The notes under the pieces are model-generated. The model ran no database searches, was not told the DNA's origin, and saw nothing but the letters and a program-made list of their open reading frames with translations. The position numbers were made by a program, and so were the translations under genes. From Limnochordia bacterium (GTDB lineage Bacteria > Bacillota > Limnochordia > Darwinibacteriales > B1SED10-159): 7,028 nt of DNA. Shown piece by piece: positions 6,229-7,028 of this stretch (positions within the stretch are counted from its first letter, which is position 1; each line of letters starts with the position of its first letter). Location of the stretch: the NCBI GenBank assembly GCA_007132255.1, contig SLOZ01000118.1, positions 1-7,028 of the forward strand, written 5' to 3'.

Positions 6229-7028
6229 ATGCGAGATATTTTCCGCTACACAATGCGGCTGTTGAAGAGTCGTGCGGCTCGCAGCGTGCTGACCGTGCTG
6301 CAGGTGGCCTTAGGTATTTGGGCCGTGAGTCTCTTGATCAGTGCCAATATAAATATTAAGGATCAGATTGACCAAGCTACAGCAGCCTATGGCCAAGATT
6401 TGGTCATGGTGACCTCAGCTATACGCGAAACACGCGACGATGGATCCATCCGTAATCGCAATGTCAGCAGTTTTGGCTTGGAGGACCTGCGACGGCTGCA
6501 GGAAAGCGGTTCTGTCGCCGGAGCCTACATTTCGGAATCATTGGGTATGACCATGAACCTTGTTGTGGACAATCAGAACTATCGGCTGCAGGGTCTCTTA
6601 GGAGCCACAGAACAGTTCGCCCGAGCTTCCGGATTGGAGATCATTCACGGTGATTTCTTCAGCGGTCTGGACGTGGACCAGGGAAGTGCTGTGATCCTCA
6701 TATCCCAAACCGTGGCCCGGCAGCTGTTCCCCGGTGCATCAGCTGTGGGCCAGACTATCGAACTGGCCAGTGGCTTCGCCACCATGGGGGTGAGCAATGT
6801 TGCGAGGCGGGGAGCCACCACCGCCAGTCGGGAGTACGAAATCCTTGGTGTGTTCCAAGACATCAATGATTTGCAGGGAACCTTTGTCGGTATCACCCAC
6901 GGCATCATTCCCTTGGGTTCGCAGGTATCCTTAGGGGGCCGCGCTGCACCGACCTTGGAATCCGCACAAGCAACCGCCACTGAAGGCACCCAACAGGGCG
7001 GGCAGCAGGGGCGGGGAACAGCGGGCGA
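6229..7028 (+). CDS. ABC transporter permease 2 (MacB-like), 3' end beyond the window
   Basis: Partial gene, 266 codons visible and open to the right edge. The ATG at 6229 follows AGGAGGG (6216-6222) by 6 bases. An ATG four bases earlier, in another frame, closes after about 44 codons. The protein begins MRDIFRYTMR, has a membrane helix at about 18-40, and enters a MacB-type periplasmic core. That core contains GDFFSGLDVDQGSAVILISQ (141-160), TVARQLFPGA (161-170), AVGQTIEL (172-179) and YEILGVFQDI (203-212), the same block order as permease 1 but with quite different residues, so it is a diverged paralogue. Residues 248-266 become low-complexity, rich in Gln, Gly, Thr and Ala, an unusual insertion in this domain. 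The FtsX helices should lie downstream. It probably pairs with permease 1. Later operon members cannot be excluded. Confidence 0.88.
   Translation, partial: MRDIFRYTMRLLKSRAARSVLTVLQVALGIWAVSLLISANINIKDQIDQATAAYGQDLVMVTSAIRETRDDGSIRNRNVSSFGLEDLRRLQESGSVAGAYISESLGMTMNLVVDNQNYRLQGLLGATEQFARASGLEIIHGDFFSGLDVDQGSAVILISQTVARQLFPGASAVGQTIELASGFATMGVSNVARRGATTASREYEILGVFQDINDLQGTFVGITHGIIPLGSQVSLGGRAAPTLESAQATATEGTQQGGQQGRGTAG

Noticed and set aside
6225..6360. Alternative ATG at 6225 opening a different frame
   Set aside because: That frame closes after about 44 codons with no family resemblance; the ATG at 6229 opens a long MacB-like frame.

Overview
The window holds one co-directional gene cluster on the + strand, an apparent operon for a tripartite (MacAB-TolC / YknXYZ / LolCDE-like) ABC export system. 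Its order is: membrane fusion protein (487-1785), ABC ATPase (1782-2510), TolC-family protein A (2507-3559), TolC-family protein B (3563-4876), MacB/FtsX-type permease 1 (4890-6212) and MacB/FtsX-type permease 2 (6229 to the right edge, incomplete). Consecutive genes overlap by 4 bp (GTGA and ATGA junctions) or are 3-16 bp apart. Most have strong Shine-Dalgarno sequences, so they are very likely co-transcribed and translationally coupled. No RNA gene, insertion sequence or CRISPR array is visible.

Positions 1-486 are the non-coding 5' side. A strong intrinsic terminator (164-186) closes an upstream transcription unit of which almost nothing is inside the window. It is followed by an exact 22-bp tandem duplication containing a 12-bp dyad (190-233), a weak promoter candidate (316-347), and a probable leader with three small hairpins (370-460) just ahead of the first ribosome binding site.

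Inferred working model: the ATPase drives a pair of different permeases in the inner membrane. The fusion protein, with an N-terminal membrane anchor, lipoyl domain and long alpha-hairpin, bridges to an outer-membrane duct made from the TolC-family proteins. The substrate cannot be read from the sequence. The unusual point is the TolC pair: protein B has beta-rich segments where the barrel strands belong, whereas the 350-residue protein A appears to lack them in both of its repeats and looks entirely helical.

Organism: signal-peptide-bearing TolC-family proteins and a membrane fusion protein imply a bacterium with an outer membrane. Base composition is moderate (roughly mid-50s % GC by eye). 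Several near-perfect AGGAGG-type ribosome binding sites would suit a diderm Firmicute (for example the Limnochordia or Halanaerobiales lineages), but Spirochaetota and other diderms are not excluded. This assignment is a weak inference.
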